Assembly (NCBI GenBank): GCA_017530365.1 | Contig: JAFXMK010000015.1 | Coordinates: 1-52,915, forward strand | DNA: 52,915 nt | Direction of reading: 5' to 3' | Origin: Bacteroidales bacterium | GTDB taxonomy: Bacteria; Bacteroidota; Bacteroidia; Bacteroidales; F082 | Part shown: piece after piece, positions 1 through 6,991 of the stretch | How the letters are laid out: each line of letters begins with the position of its first letter | How positions within the stretch are numbered: the first letter of the stretch is position 1 | Position numbers and translations under genes: made by a program | The notes under the pieces: model-generated | Told to the model about the DNA's origin: nothing | The model's database searches: none | The model's input: the letters and a program-made list of their open reading frames with translations, nothing else

Positions 1-1
1 C

Positions 2-1033
2 CCGATGGAGACTGTCCAGAAGATGGGCAAGCTCGGCATCATGGGCATCCCGATTCCGAAGCAGTACGGTGGACAGGGCGGTACCGTCCAGATGTATATC
101 ATGGCGGTCGAAGAGCTCTCGAGAGTGTGCGCCACCACCGGCGTCATCGTCTCGGCTCACACTTCGCTGTGCATGGCTCCCATCCTGGAGAACGGCACCG
201 AGGAACAGAAAATGAAATACCTGCCCAAGCTGGCCTCTGGTGAATGGATTGGCGCTTTCGGTCTGACCGAGCCCAACGCCGGCACCGATGCCGCCATGCA
301 GCAGACCACAGCCGTCGATGCTGGCGACAAGTGGATCCTCAACGGAACCAAGATCTTCATCACCAACGCCTCCTACGCCAATGTGTTCATCGTCATGGCC
401 ATGACCGACAAGTCGAAAGGCACCAAGGGCATCTCCGCCTTCATCGTGGAGAAGGGCATGAAGGGCTTCAGCATCGGCAAGAAGGAACTCAAGATGGGTA
501 TCCGCGGCAGCGCTACCTGCGAGTTGATCTTCGAAAACTGCGAAGTGCCGAAGGAAAACCTCCTCGGACCTCTTGGCAAGGGCTTCACCATTGCCATGAA
601 GACCTTGGACGGTGGTCGTATCGGTATCGCCTCCCAAGCCCTAGGTATCGCCCAAGGCGCTATGGATGAGACCGTTAAATACACCAAGGAACGCAAGCAG
701 TTTGGCAAGGCTATCGCTCAGTTCCAGAACACCCAGTTCCAGATGGCCGACCTCAAGACCAAAGTCGAAGCTGCCCGTCTGCTCGTCAGAAGCGCCGCTT
801 GGAAGAAGGACATGGGGCTGCCTTATTCACCTGATGCCGCTATGGCTAAGTTGTTTGCAGCCGAGACTGCTATGGAAGTGACGACCAAGGCTGTCCAGTT
901 CCATGGTGGCTACGGCTATACTCGTGAATATCCTGTGGAACGCATGATGCGTGATGCCAAGATCACAGAGATCTACGAAGGTACCTCAGAAGTGCAGCGT
1001 ATGGTTATCGCTGGTCAGTTGTTCAAGAAATAA
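2..1033 (+). CDS. bcd: Short-chain (butyryl-type) acyl-CoA dehydrogenase, 5' end missing
   Basis: FAD flavoprotein that oxidises or reduces short acyl-CoA/enoyl-CoA pairs and exchanges electrons with EtfAB. About 343 codons are visible; family members are near 380 residues, so about 35-40 N-terminal residues lie left of the window. The frame is open from base 2, and the first in-window ATG (5) is unlikely to be the true start. Both family signatures are present: GAFGLTEPNAGTD about 80 residues in, and a C-terminal QFHGGYGYTREYP block followed by ITEIYEGTSEVQR, whose Glu is the usual catalytic base. etfB and etfA follow directly with short gaps, which supports a butyryl-CoA dehydrogenase/Etf complex used in butyrate formation or beta-oxidation. 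The exact chain length and direction of flux cannot be read from the sequence. Confidence 0.93.
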   Translation, partial: PMETVQKMGKLGIMGIPIPKQYGGQGGTVQMYIMAVEELSRVCATTGVIVSAHTSLCMAPILENGTEEQKMKYLPKLASGEWIGAFGLTEPNAGTDAAMQQTTAVDAGDKWILNGTKIFITNASYANVFIVMAMTDKSKGTKGISAFIVEKGMKGFSIGKKELKMGIRGSATCELIFENCEVPKENLLGPLGKGFTIAMKTLDGGRIGIASQALGIAQGAMDETVKYTKERKQFGKAIAQFQNTQFQMADLKTKVEAARLLVRSAAWKKDMGLPYSPDAAMAKLFAAETAMEVTTKAVQFHGGYGYTREYPVERMMRDAKITEIYEGTSEVQRMVIAGQLFKK

Positions 1034-1048
1034 TAGGAGGGAAGCAGT

Positions 1049-1831
1049 ATGAATATTATCGTTTGTATCAAACAAGTTCCGGATACCACTGAAATCAAGA
1101 TCGATCCGGTAAAGGGCACCTTGATCCGCGACGGTGTTCCGAGCATCATGAACCCTGACGACAAGGGCGGTCTCGAGCTGGCCCTCCGTCTGAAGGACCA
1201 ATTCGGTGCCAACGTCACCGTGGTCTCCATGGGTCCTCCGCAAGCCGATGTCATCATGCGCGAAGCCTTCGCCATGGGCGCCGACCGTGCCATCCTTCTC
1301 TCTGACCGTAAGTTCGCCGGCTCCGACACCTTGGCTACTTCCTACGCCATCGCAGGTCTCTGCCGTACGTTGGATTACGACATCATCATCGCCGGCCGTC
1401 AGGCTATCGATGGTGACACCGCTCAGGTGGGTCCTGAGATGGCCGAACACCTCGGTCTGCCTCAGATCACCTACGTTTGCGACGCTAAGCTGATGCCCAA
1501 TGGCAACCTGCAAGTTCACAAAGAGAATGAGGACAGCGTCCAAGTTCTCGAAGTGGAAGGCAAGTGCCTGCTTACTGTGTTGGCTTCAGCATTTGAGCCA
1601 CGTTACATGACCGTCAGCGGCATCGTCGAGGCTTACAACCGCGAGGTTGAGGTCTGGGGTGCCGACAAGATCGACTACGACGAGACGAAACTCGGTCTGA
1701 GCGGTTCTCCCACCAAGGTGTTCCAGAGCTTCCCGAAGGCCATGAAAGCCCCAGGCGAGGTCCACGAGGTGAGCGAAGAAGAAGCCGTTGAGCTGATTGT
1801 CAACAAACTGAAAGAAAAACACATCATCTAA
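1049..1831 (+). CDS. etfB: Electron transfer flavoprotein beta subunit
   Basis: Beta subunit of the soluble electron-transfer flavoprotein that pairs with EtfA and passes electrons to or from the acyl-CoA dehydrogenase encoded just upstream. The protein has 260 residues, normal for the family. It opens with the typical MNIIVCIKQVPDT and has the signature GRQAIDGDTAQVGPE at about residue 120, part of the nucleotide-binding region. The start follows a strong AGGAGG at 1037-1042, 15 bp after the dehydrogenase stop, so the three genes are read as one operon. In anaerobic Bacteroidota and Firmicutes such Bcd-EtfAB complexes are often electron bifurcating, with NADH as donor and crotonyl-CoA plus ferredoxin as acceptors. 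That is inferred from context here. Confidence 0.95.
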   Translation: MNIIVCIKQVPDTTEIKIDPVKGTLIRDGVPSIMNPDDKGGLELALRLKDQFGANVTVVSMGPPQADVIMREAFAMGADRAILLSDRKFAGSDTLATSYAIAGLCRTLDYDIIIAGRQAIDGDTAQVGPEMAEHLGLPQITYVCDAKLMPNGNLQVHKENEDSVQVLEVEGKCLLTVLASAFEPRYMTVSGIVEAYNREVEVWGADKIDYDETKLGLSGSPTKVFQSFPKAMKAPGEVHEVSEEEAVELIVNKLKEKHII

Positions 1832-1842
1832 AAGTTACAGCC

Positions 1843-2865
1843 ATGGAATTGAAAGATTATAAAAACGTATTCGTTTTCGCAGAACAACGTGAAGGTAACA
1901 TCCAATCCGTTGCTTTCGAACTTTTAGGTAAGGCCCGTGACCTGGCCGACGCTCTCGGCGAGAAGGTCGTGGCCATGTTGCTCGGTTGCGGTGTGAAAGA
2001 CCAAGCCCAGAAGCTCATCGAATTCGGAGCTGACGAAGTCATCGTCGCCGACGTCCCCGAGCTGAAGGACTATCTGAGCGAGCAGTACTCACAGGTCGTT
2101 GACCAGATCATCAAGGAACGTCATCCCAACATCGTGCTGTACGGTGCCACCACCATCGGCCGCGACATGGCTCCGCGTATCGCTGCCCGTCTGAAGACCG
2201 GTCTGACCGCCGACTGCACCAAGTTGGAAGTCGTTGCCGACGAGAAGAGCAACGGCGAGCTGCAGTTCCGCATGACCCGTCCCGCTTTCGGTGGCAACCT
2301 GATGGCTACCATTATCTGCCCGAACACCCGTCCACAGATGTCCACCGTGCGTCCTGGCGTGATGCAGAAGCGTCAGCGTGAGGAAGGCCGTCAAGGCGTG
2401 GTCACCATGTTCACTCCTCAGTTCGACACCACCAAGTTCAAAGTGAAGCTGGTGGAGACCATCAAGGAAGACAAGACTGTGGTCGATATCGCCGATGCCA
2501 AGATCCTGGTGTCTGGCGGCCGTGGCGTCCAAAACAAGGAAGGCTTCGACAAGCTGCAGGCCTTGGCCGACGTCATCGGTGGCGTGGTGTCATCATCACG
2601 CGCCATGGTTGACAATGGCGTGATGCCTCACGACCGTCAGGTGGGACAGACAGGTAAGACCGTCCGCCCGAACCTCTACATGGCCTGTGGTATCAGCGGC
2701 GCCATCCAGCACTTGGCTGGTATGGAAGAGTCCGACTTCATCATCGCCATCAACAAGGATAAGTTCGCCCCCATCTTCAGCGTCGCTGACCTTGGCATCG
2801 TGGGTGATCTGCACAAGATCGTCCCAATGTTGACGGAGCGCCTGAAGAAGGAAGTGGAGAAGTAA
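1843..2865 (+). CDS. etfA: Electron transfer flavoprotein alpha subunit
   Basis: Alpha subunit of the electron-transfer flavoprotein; it holds the FAD that shuttles electrons between EtfB and the dehydrogenase. The protein has 340 residues. The C-terminal FAD domain is complete, with SGGRGVQ at about residue 225, SRAMVDNG, QVGQTGKTVRP, CGISGAIQH, INKDKFAPIF and GIVGDL, all expected for EtfA. The gene starts 11 bp after etfB and ends just before an intrinsic terminator, so it is the last gene of the bcd-etfB-etfA operon. Nothing in it looks damaged. Confidence 0.95.
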   Translation: MELKDYKNVFVFAEQREGNIQSVAFELLGKARDLADALGEKVVAMLLGCGVKDQAQKLIEFGADEVIVADVPELKDYLSEQYSQVVDQIIKERHPNIVLYGATTIGRDMAPRIAARLKTGLTADCTKLEVVADEKSNGELQFRMTRPAFGGNLMATIICPNTRPQMSTVRPGVMQKRQREEGRQGVVTMFTPQFDTTKFKVKLVETIKEDKTVVDIADAKILVSGGRGVQNKEGFDKLQALADVIGGVVSSSRAMVDNGVMPHDRQVGQTGKTVRPNLYMACGISGAIQHLAGMEESDFIIAINKDKFAPIFSVADLGIVGDLHKIVPMLTERLKKEVEK

Positions 2866-2887
2866 TCCTAATTAAACTTCTTTTATC

Positions 2888-2918
2888 AGAGACAGTCCCC
2901 TTGGGGCTGTCTCTTTTT
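2888..2918 (+). terminator. Intrinsic terminator after etfA
   Basis: AGAGACAG-T-CCCC pairs with GGGG-CTGTCTCT around a TT loop (one bulged T), followed by a run of five T. It lies 22 bp after the etfA stop and ends the operon. Confidence 0.85.
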
Positions 2919-2931
2919 ATTTCTTCCAAGG

Positions 2932-3252
2932 TTATTGTTCGCTGATGATTTGTCCTATTAAGGAGTCGGGCTCACGGCGCATATCCCAGAAAGCAGATAC
3001 TTCTATATGGTCGTCAACAATATGATAAATCAATTTGTTAAAACTATTCACTACAATACTGCGATTGTTTCCTGGCTCATTTTCCAAAAGAGGCTCTAAT
3101 ATGCCAAGATACGGATTTGTTCCAATTAGTTTCCTAGTTAATTGGACGTTCTTCATAAAGTTATCCTTAGAAATCTTTCCAAACTCTTTTTGGATGTATT
3201 TAGCAGTTTCGCGTATTTGATTCTTCGCGAAATCAGTAATGATCACCCTCAT
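2932..3252 (-). CDS. ParE/RelE-family toxin of a toxin-antitoxin pair
   Basis: A 106-residue basic protein of ParE/RelE type. It begins MRVIITDFAKNQIRETAKYI (strand, then a long helix with the DIA..I-like pattern) and later has a TNPYLGI segment, then RSIVV, KLIYHIVDDHIEVSAFWDMRR, the beta-strand core that ends in the family's usual basic motif. Its ATG overlaps the stop codon of the upstream antitoxin gene (ATGA, 3249-3252), the usual sign of coupled translation in such pairs. Gyrase inhibition (ParE-like) versus ribosome-dependent mRNA cleavage (RelE-like) cannot be separated by eye; the length and the F-x-D-x-R-x-x-P ending favour ParE. Confidence 0.82.
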   Translation of the reverse strand: MRVIITDFAKNQIRETAKYIQKEFGKISKDNFMKNVQLTRKLIGTNPYLGILEPLLENEPGNNRSIVVNSFNKLIYHIVDDHIEVSAFWDMRREPDSLIGQIISEQ

Positions 3253-3425
3253 AAAGACTCCGCCATTTCAGATTGCTGCTCTTCAGCGGCGAGTTCGGCT
3301 TCAATTTCGTCCATTGCTTCATCAAAATCCTGCCATTGACCAGAAGCAAATTGCCTTTCGCTAATAGCAATCATTTCGCGAAGTTCTTCAATGGTGTAGG
3401 GTTTGAGATTGGAATCGGTGTTCAT
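3249..3425 (-). CDS. Antitoxin partner of the ParE-type toxin
   Basis: A small acidic protein (58 residues from the start chosen here) rich in Glu and Ala, with a TIEELREMIAISERQFASG helix pair and an acidic tail that would wrap the toxin. The frame stays open to 3494, but a promoter -7 box, TAACTTTG, lies on this strand at 3459-3452. The real start must lie downstream of it: ATG at 3437 or, preferred, ATG at 3425 with GGAG eight bases upstream. The longer reading beginning MTKKPEL would start upstream of the promoter. It overlaps the toxin gene by 4 bp. No clear DNA-binding fold can be named. Confidence 0.75.
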   Translation of the reverse strand: MNTDSNLKPYTIEELREMIAISERQFASGQWQDFDEAMDEIEAELAAEEQQSEMAESL

Positions 3426-3451
3426 GATGATCTCCATTGTTTTTATATCCG

Positions 3452-3459
3452 CAAAGTTA
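3452..3459 (-). promoter_or_regulatory. -7 box of the toxin-antitoxin promoter
   Basis: Minus strand TAACTTTG matches the Bacteroidota -7 consensus TAnnTTTG and sits 15 bp before the nearest ATG of the antitoxin gene. No good -33 TTG is visible, which fits an autoregulated promoter. Confidence 0.55.
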
Positions 3460-3649
3460 ATCAAATCTTCTGATAATTCTGGTTTTTTCGTCATAATTCT
3501 GATTCTATATTAAATAAATTGTCGTTAATAGTTTTTCAAAAAAACTAGTTTTGTTTGCAAATATACAACGATAATATAAATTTGTCAAGTATTAATTTAT
3601 TAAGTTTTATCAAGTCTAGAAAAGAAAACGCAATCTCTGCTTTTTTCCC

Positions 3650-3657
3650 TATCTTTG
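3650..3657 (+). promoter_or_regulatory. -7 promoter box upstream of the phosphatase gene
   Basis: TATCTTTG, 17 bp before the ATG at 3675. The intergenic stretch 3495-3649 is AT-rich and holds nothing else recognisable. Confidence 0.6.
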
Positions 3658-3674
3658 CCAGCAAATAACCTAAT

Positions 3675-4142
3675 ATGAAAAACAAGATCCTTTTCGTTTG
3701 TCACGGCAACATCTGTCGCAGTCCGATGGCGGAGTTCGTGATGAAGCATCTTGTGGAGGAGAAGGGACTCCAAGACCACTTTGAGATTGCTTCTGCGGCG
3801 ACCTCCACCGAGGAGTTGGGCAATCCTGTGTATCCACCGGCGCGTCGTAAGTTGGCGGAACACGGCATCGGTTGTCAAGGAAAGACGGCTCGGCAGATGA
3901 CCATGGACGATTATCGCCATTACGACTACATCATCGTGATGGATCGCAACAACGTCCGTAACTTGCATCGTCTCCTAGGTGGCGATCCCGACCAGAAGAT
4001 CAGCCTTTTGATGGATTACACCCGCCGCCCCGGACAGGTGGCCGATCCTTGGTACACGGGCGATTTCGAGGCCACGTGGATCGATGTCTTGGAAGGCTGT
4101 GAAGGATTGTTGGAGCATAACATGAAAGGAATGTCAAAATAA
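3675..4142 (+). CDS. Low-molecular-weight protein-tyrosine phosphatase
   Basis: Cytoplasmic LMW-PTP/arsenate-reductase fold enzyme of 155 residues, the usual family length. The catalytic P-loop is at the N-terminus: VCHGNICRSPMAE at about residues 8-20 (Cys-x5-Arg-Ser). The general-acid motif DPWYTGDF lies near residue 129. It removes phosphate from tyrosine residues, or possibly from phosphoarginine as in some bacterial members. It starts 17 bp downstream of a -7 box and is followed 8 bp later by the exporter gene, so the two are probably co-transcribed. No capsule or polysaccharide kinase gene is nearby to suggest a target. Confidence 0.93.
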   Translation: MKNKILFVCHGNICRSPMAEFVMKHLVEEKGLQDHFEIASAATSTEELGNPVYPPARRKLAEHGIGCQGKTARQMTMDDYRHYDYIIVMDRNNVRNLHRLLGGDPDQKISLLMDYTRRPGQVADPWYTGDFEATWIDVLEGCEGLLEHNMKGMSK

Positions 4143-4150
4143 ACAATGCC

Positions 4151-5389
4151 ATGACCGATACCCCTAAAACCTTAGACCTTGCCTACGAAGCCGGATCCAT
4201 CCTGTTGGAGAACGGCGCCGAGATCTCCCGTGTGGAAGAGACCATGCGGCGCATCGCCGGCCATTACGGCGTAGAAGACGAGAGTTTCTTCGTGCTCAGC
4301 AACGGCATCATGGCAACCGGCAAGGACTACGCCCGTTCCAAGTTCATCCCTATCAAGGGCGCAAGCCTCGACAAGGTGGTGGCCGTCAACCAGCTGTCAC
4401 GAGAAGTGGAGCAGGGGCGCTACACCTTGGAGCAGCTGGATCAACAGCTGCAAGCCATCCGTGCCATGAAGGCCAAGCCCGCCTGGGAGCAGATCCTGGC
4501 TTCTGCCATGGGCAGTGCAGCCTTCTGTATCATCTTTGGAGGCGGTTTCATGGACTGTGTGGCCTCGTTCATTGCAGGACTGGTGTTGTGGGTGTTCATG
4601 CTTTTTGTAGGCTCCAGAAGGCTTTCTCGCATCGTGGGCAACGCTACGGGCGGCCTGCTGGCCACCTTGCTCTGCATCGGGATGTACCGTCTCGGTCTCG
4701 GCGACCACCTGAGCAACATGATCATCGGCGCCATCATCCCTTTGATTCCTGGCGTGCCTTTCACCAACGGCATCCGCGACATGGCCAACGAGGACTATAT
4801 CGCAGGCGTCACAAGGCTCTTGGACGCCTTGTTGACCTTCTTCTGCATCGCCTTGGGCGTTGCCTTAGCCTTTATGTTCGACGGCAATGTGTTCGGGTCG
4901 ATGCCCGTGTTGGGAGGACTCACCGCCGATCCGCAGACGGCCGGCTATGCCATCCAGCTCATCGCCGCCTTCGTGGGCACCGTGTCGTTTGCCGCCCTCT
5001 TTGGTGTGCCACGCAAGTATTATTTCGACGCCGGTTTCTGTGGCACGATGGGATGGCTCTTGTATCTCGTGTTAAGCCGTTACACCGCCATGTCGCCCGT
5101 CGAGGTCATCTTCTGTGCCACGGCCTTGGTCACGTTGACGGCGCTGTTTCAGTCGATCGGGAGGAAGTGCCCCATCACGGTGTTCCTCATCTGCGGCATC
5201 TTCCCCTTGGTGCCCGGTGCAGGCATCTTCTGGACGAGCTACAACATCGTCTCTAACCAGCTCCCTGAGGCTCTTCACACCGGTTTCGCCGCCCTCAAGG
5301 CCACTGTCGCCATCGCTTTTGGCATCTTGGCCATCATGGAGATCAACAGCGGAAACCGTATAGGGAAGAGGTTCGCAAAAAGAAAATAG
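4151..5389 (+). CDS. ThrE-family threonine/serine exporter, both halves fused
   Basis: Inner-membrane exporter of 412 residues. The N-terminal ~110 residues form the soluble ThrE/YjjP-type domain (LLENGAEISRVEETMRRI, LSNGIMATGKD). Five membrane segments of the first half follow, with the conserved PLIPGVPFTNGIRD at about residue 195. The second half, about 265-410, is the YjjB/ThrE_2-type unit with the matching CGIFPLVPGAGIF. In many bacteria these halves are separate proteins; here they are one chain. The likely role is export of threonine, serine or other small amino acids when intracellular levels rise. The gene follows the phosphatase by 8 bp. Confidence 0.88.
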   Translation: MTDTPKTLDLAYEAGSILLENGAEISRVEETMRRIAGHYGVEDESFFVLSNGIMATGKDYARSKFIPIKGASLDKVVAVNQLSREVEQGRYTLEQLDQQLQAIRAMKAKPAWEQILASAMGSAAFCIIFGGGFMDCVASFIAGLVLWVFMLFVGSRRLSRIVGNATGGLLATLLCIGMYRLGLGDHLSNMIIGAIIPLIPGVPFTNGIRDMANEDYIAGVTRLLDALLTFFCIALGVALAFMFDGNVFGSMPVLGGLTADPQTAGYAIQLIAAFVGTVSFAALFGVPRKYYFDAGFCGTMGWLLYLVLSRYTAMSPVEVIFCATALVTLTALFQSIGRKCPITVFLICGIFPLVPGAGIFWTSYNIVSNQLPEALHTGFAALKATVAIAFGILAIMEINSGNRIGKRFAKRK

Positions 5390-5391
5390 TG

Positions 5392-5399
5392 TATCTTTG
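5392..5399 (+). promoter_or_regulatory. -7 promoter box upstream of the YkvA gene
   Basis: TATCTTTG begins 3 bp after the exporter stop and lies 20 bp before the ATG at 5420, so the YkvA gene can have its own transcript. Confidence 0.6.
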
Positions 5400-5419
5400 C
5401 GCTCAAATTGTAGAATGCC

Positions 5420-5758
5420 ATGGAATCGAACACCACAAATTACAACCTCCCCGGGTTATGGGAGCGGATCAAGGACAGCGCCAAGCGGCTGGGACGTTTC
5501 ACCACCAAGAAGGCGTTGCTGATGTATTATGTGCTGAAGAGCGACAGCACCCCTAAATCAGCCAAGGCGATCATTTACGGGTCGCTGGCGTATCTGATTC
5601 TTCCCATCAACCTGATTTCGGCAAAGCGTCATCCCATCCTCGGCTGGGCCGACGAGGTGGCGGTCATTGCCATCGCCTACAGGAAGATCAAGCAGCACAT
5701 CACTCCCGAGATGGATCAGGAGGCTGAAGAGACTTTGGACAAGTGGTTCTCCAGATAA
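5420..5758 (+). CDS. YkvA-family (DUF1232) small membrane protein
   Basis: A 112-residue protein with the DUF1232 core IIYGSLAYLILPINLIS at about residues 51-67, followed by HPILGWADEVAVIAIAY. The family core is a short hydrophobic hairpin with a conserved Leu-Pro-x-Asp/Asn. The N-terminal ~45 residues are basic and helical and probably cytoplasmic. The molecular function of the family is unknown. It is the last intact core gene before the decayed island begins. Confidence 0.82.
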   Translation: MESNTTNYNLPGLWERIKDSAKRLGRFTTKKALLMYYVLKSDSTPKSAKAIIYGSLAYLILPINLISAKRHPILGWADEVAVIAIAYRKIKQHITPEMDQEAEETLDKWFSR

Positions 5759-5762
5759 CTGA

Positions 5763-5949
5763 ACCATAGCCACCCTCAACGTCTATGAGCAGTATTTCGC
5801 TGCTGAGATGGATTTAAAAGGGGCGCCGTTCCAAGAAACGTGAGCAGGCTTTGTTGGAGGAATTCCGCGGAGCCATCGATGTCCTTGCCCATGAAGCCGG
5901 TGGCGAGGTGTATTGGGACCGCCCATTGCGTGAGGCGAGAAGGGGATAA
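5763..5949 (+). pseudogene. Frameshifted 3' fragment of a small Bacteroidales gene (second copy at 22,167)
   Basis: Read in two frames, this stretch encodes the C-terminal half of the protein at 22,167-22,433. The first frame gives VYEQYFAAEMDLKG; after one extra G in the GGGG run at 5820-5823 the second frame gives GRRSKKREQALLEEF and then VYWDRPLREARRG to the stop at 5949. The 22-kb copy has SYDAYFSKVIYEGKG, GRRSKKREQQLLSEF and VHWEQPLREARWG at matching places. It is therefore a truncated, frameshifted paralogue. The function of the family is not known to me. Confidence 0.8.
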
Positions 5950-5966
5950 TATTTTCAATACAATTG

Positions 5967-5996
5967 TTGCAGATCTAGAAATTTGTTGTATTTTTG
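5967..5996 (+). promoter_or_regulatory. Promoter with no gene behind it
   Basis: TTG (5967-5969), 19-bp spacer, TATTTTTG (5989-5996), a good match to the Bacteroidota consensus. Transcription would start near 6003 and meet the hairpin and T-run ending at 6060 after about 57 nt. Confidence 0.5.
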
Positions 5997-6008
5997 CTCT
6001 CTCAAAAG

Positions 6009-6060
6009 AGCCGTACACATTCCAATTCCAGTATGAGGTAATGTAGAGTGCGGCTTTTTT
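6009..6060. terminator. Imperfect hairpin with T-run, usable in both directions
   Basis: AGCCGTACAC (6009-6018) pairs with GAGTGCGGCT (6046-6055) with two mismatches and a 27-nt loop, followed by six T on the plus strand. On the minus strand it is followed by CTTTTG and can end the fragment gene at 6059. Together with the promoter at 5967 it would define a ~57-nt RNA. Confidence 0.45.
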
Positions 6061-6541
6061 ATTTGCTGCACTCTATTTTGTTTACGCAATACTGAACGTG
6101 TTTTCCATCTGCTTTGACGCCTATGGTAAGTTTGGCCAAGAAGTTCAAGTATGGGACTTCTTCATTTATGAAAGAATAATAAAGTACAACCATGTTTTTG
6201 TATCCGTTTGCTTTTTGAGTATTACCTCTCGGCTTTTCATAGATAGGTCCATCCCCTGTTTTATTGGCATTAGCGATGATTGTTTCTAGGTGTTTAACTG
6301 CATACGTGGATTGCCAATTCTTTGAAGCAGCATAAATGGTTTTTTTGTCACTCTCTTTTTCAACTACAAAAACATCTACACCGAGGTAATTACAAAACAC
6401 CCTATTTTGTTTTCCTGTCTTTTGTAGCTTTTTCCAAAGAATGGAGTAGTATTTTTTGATTAATGTAACTCGTTCTTTACTTTGTTTCTTTTCTGTAGGT
6501 ATTCCATCAATTATTTTAGGTAATTCTTCAATGTTTAATTG
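6059..6541 (-). pseudogene. 5'-truncated fragment, C-terminal nuclease-like domain of a mobile-element protein
   Basis: The minus-strand frame is open from 6541 (just after a TAA) to 6059, but it has no ATG before mid-gene; the only early candidate is a GTG at 6400. The reading begins QLNIEELPKIIDGIP and continues through KKLQKTGKQNRVFCNYLGVD to IYEKPRGNTQKANGYK, VVLYYSF, LAKLTIGVK and QYCVNKIECSK. The last third resembles BECR/RelE-like nuclease domains found at the ends of large phage and conjugative-element proteins (tentative, from memory of the family pattern). The missing start and decayed surroundings suggest a broken-off C-terminus, not a working gene. It may still be translated from the GTG. 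Confidence 0.5.
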
Positions 6542-6642
6542 TTATTATAAATAATCTGCAAAAATAAAACTAAATTAATTAAATCAAAAGAAATAATTTA
6601 ATTATACCGTTACCTCATCTTAAAGTTTGTTTCAGAAATCAG

Positions 6643-6673
6643 TTGAAAATATGGGTTGTGTTTTGTATTTTTG
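6643..6673 (+). promoter_or_regulatory. Promoter of the BREX leader
   Basis: TTG (6643-6645), 20-bp spacer, TATTTTTG (6666-6673). It is the only good plus-strand promoter between the decayed genes and brxP, about 320 bp before the brxP ATG, so the operon has a long leader. Confidence 0.55.
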
Positions 6674-6685
6674 CCCACTGCTTTG

Positions 6686-6706
6686 AACCACCTTTGGTGG
6701 TTTTTT
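6686..6706 (+). terminator. Intrinsic terminator directly behind the BREX promoter
   Basis: A perfect 7-bp stem AACCACC/GGTGGTT with a TTT loop, then further T, starting about 13 nt after the -7 box. Unless read through, transcripts would stop after about 25 nt. Confidence 0.7.
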
Positions 6707-6738
6707 GACAAAGGCGTTTTCTGGACGCTTTGGTTTTG

Positions 6739-6894
6739 ACTCGTTGGAACTTCGCAAAATCAAACGGTCAGTCAAAGACAGAGCAGCGGGAACGCCCCAT
6801 GTAATGATTATACGTGTCTGTATATATTATTTGGCGTGGGGTTTTCAGCGTTGCTCGTTTCGACTGACCGGGCAAGGCGAAGGCCTCAACGAGT
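6739..6894 (+). ncRNA. 156-nt imperfect long hairpin in the BREX leader (candidate structured RNA or palindromic element)
   Basis: Nested complementary arms: ACTCGTTG 6739-6746 with CAACGAGT 6887-6894; CTTCGC 6750-6755 with GCGAAG 6877-6882; CGGTCAGTC 6765-6773 with GACTGACCG 6862-6870; GAGCAGCG 6781-6788 with CGTTGCTC 6849-6856 (one G-U pair); AACGCCCCATG at 6791-6801 with CGTGGGGTTTT at 6835-6845; and ATAC/GTAT near the loop (6810-6823). The arms are collinear, so the whole stretch folds as one long interrupted helix. No convincing reading frame crosses it. A member of a 6S-like or other structured RNA family, or a MITE-like palindrome, are the main alternatives. Confidence 0.5.
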
Positions 6895-6928
6895 GGAACG
6901 GGCATCAGAACTGGCTCCACGTCTTTTT
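6893..6928 (+). terminator. Hairpin with T-run between the long hairpin and brxP
   Basis: GTGGA (6893-6897) pairs with TCCAC (6916-6920), with CAG/CTG inside, followed by seven T at 6922-6928. The stem is weaker than that at 6686. If used, it would separate a ~250-nt leader RNA from brxP. Confidence 0.4.
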
Positions 6929-6991
6929 TTCTGATTTTTATGGTTAGGGAGCCAAACCTTATTGGTTGGGATACAAACACAGACAACAGAC

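Noticed and set aside
2932-3494. Plus-strand frames opposite the toxin-antitoxin genes
   Set aside because: No domains, and the minus strand has coupled ATGA overlap, a promoter box and a ParE-type sequence.
4397-5278. Several 60-220-codon frames on both strands within the ThrE-type exporter gene
   Set aside because: Arg/His-rich translations without motifs; the exporter frame has clear membrane spans and family motifs.
6705-6947. 80-codon open frame through the BREX leader
   Set aside because: It runs through both arms of the long hairpin, has no family resemblance and starts at a terminator.
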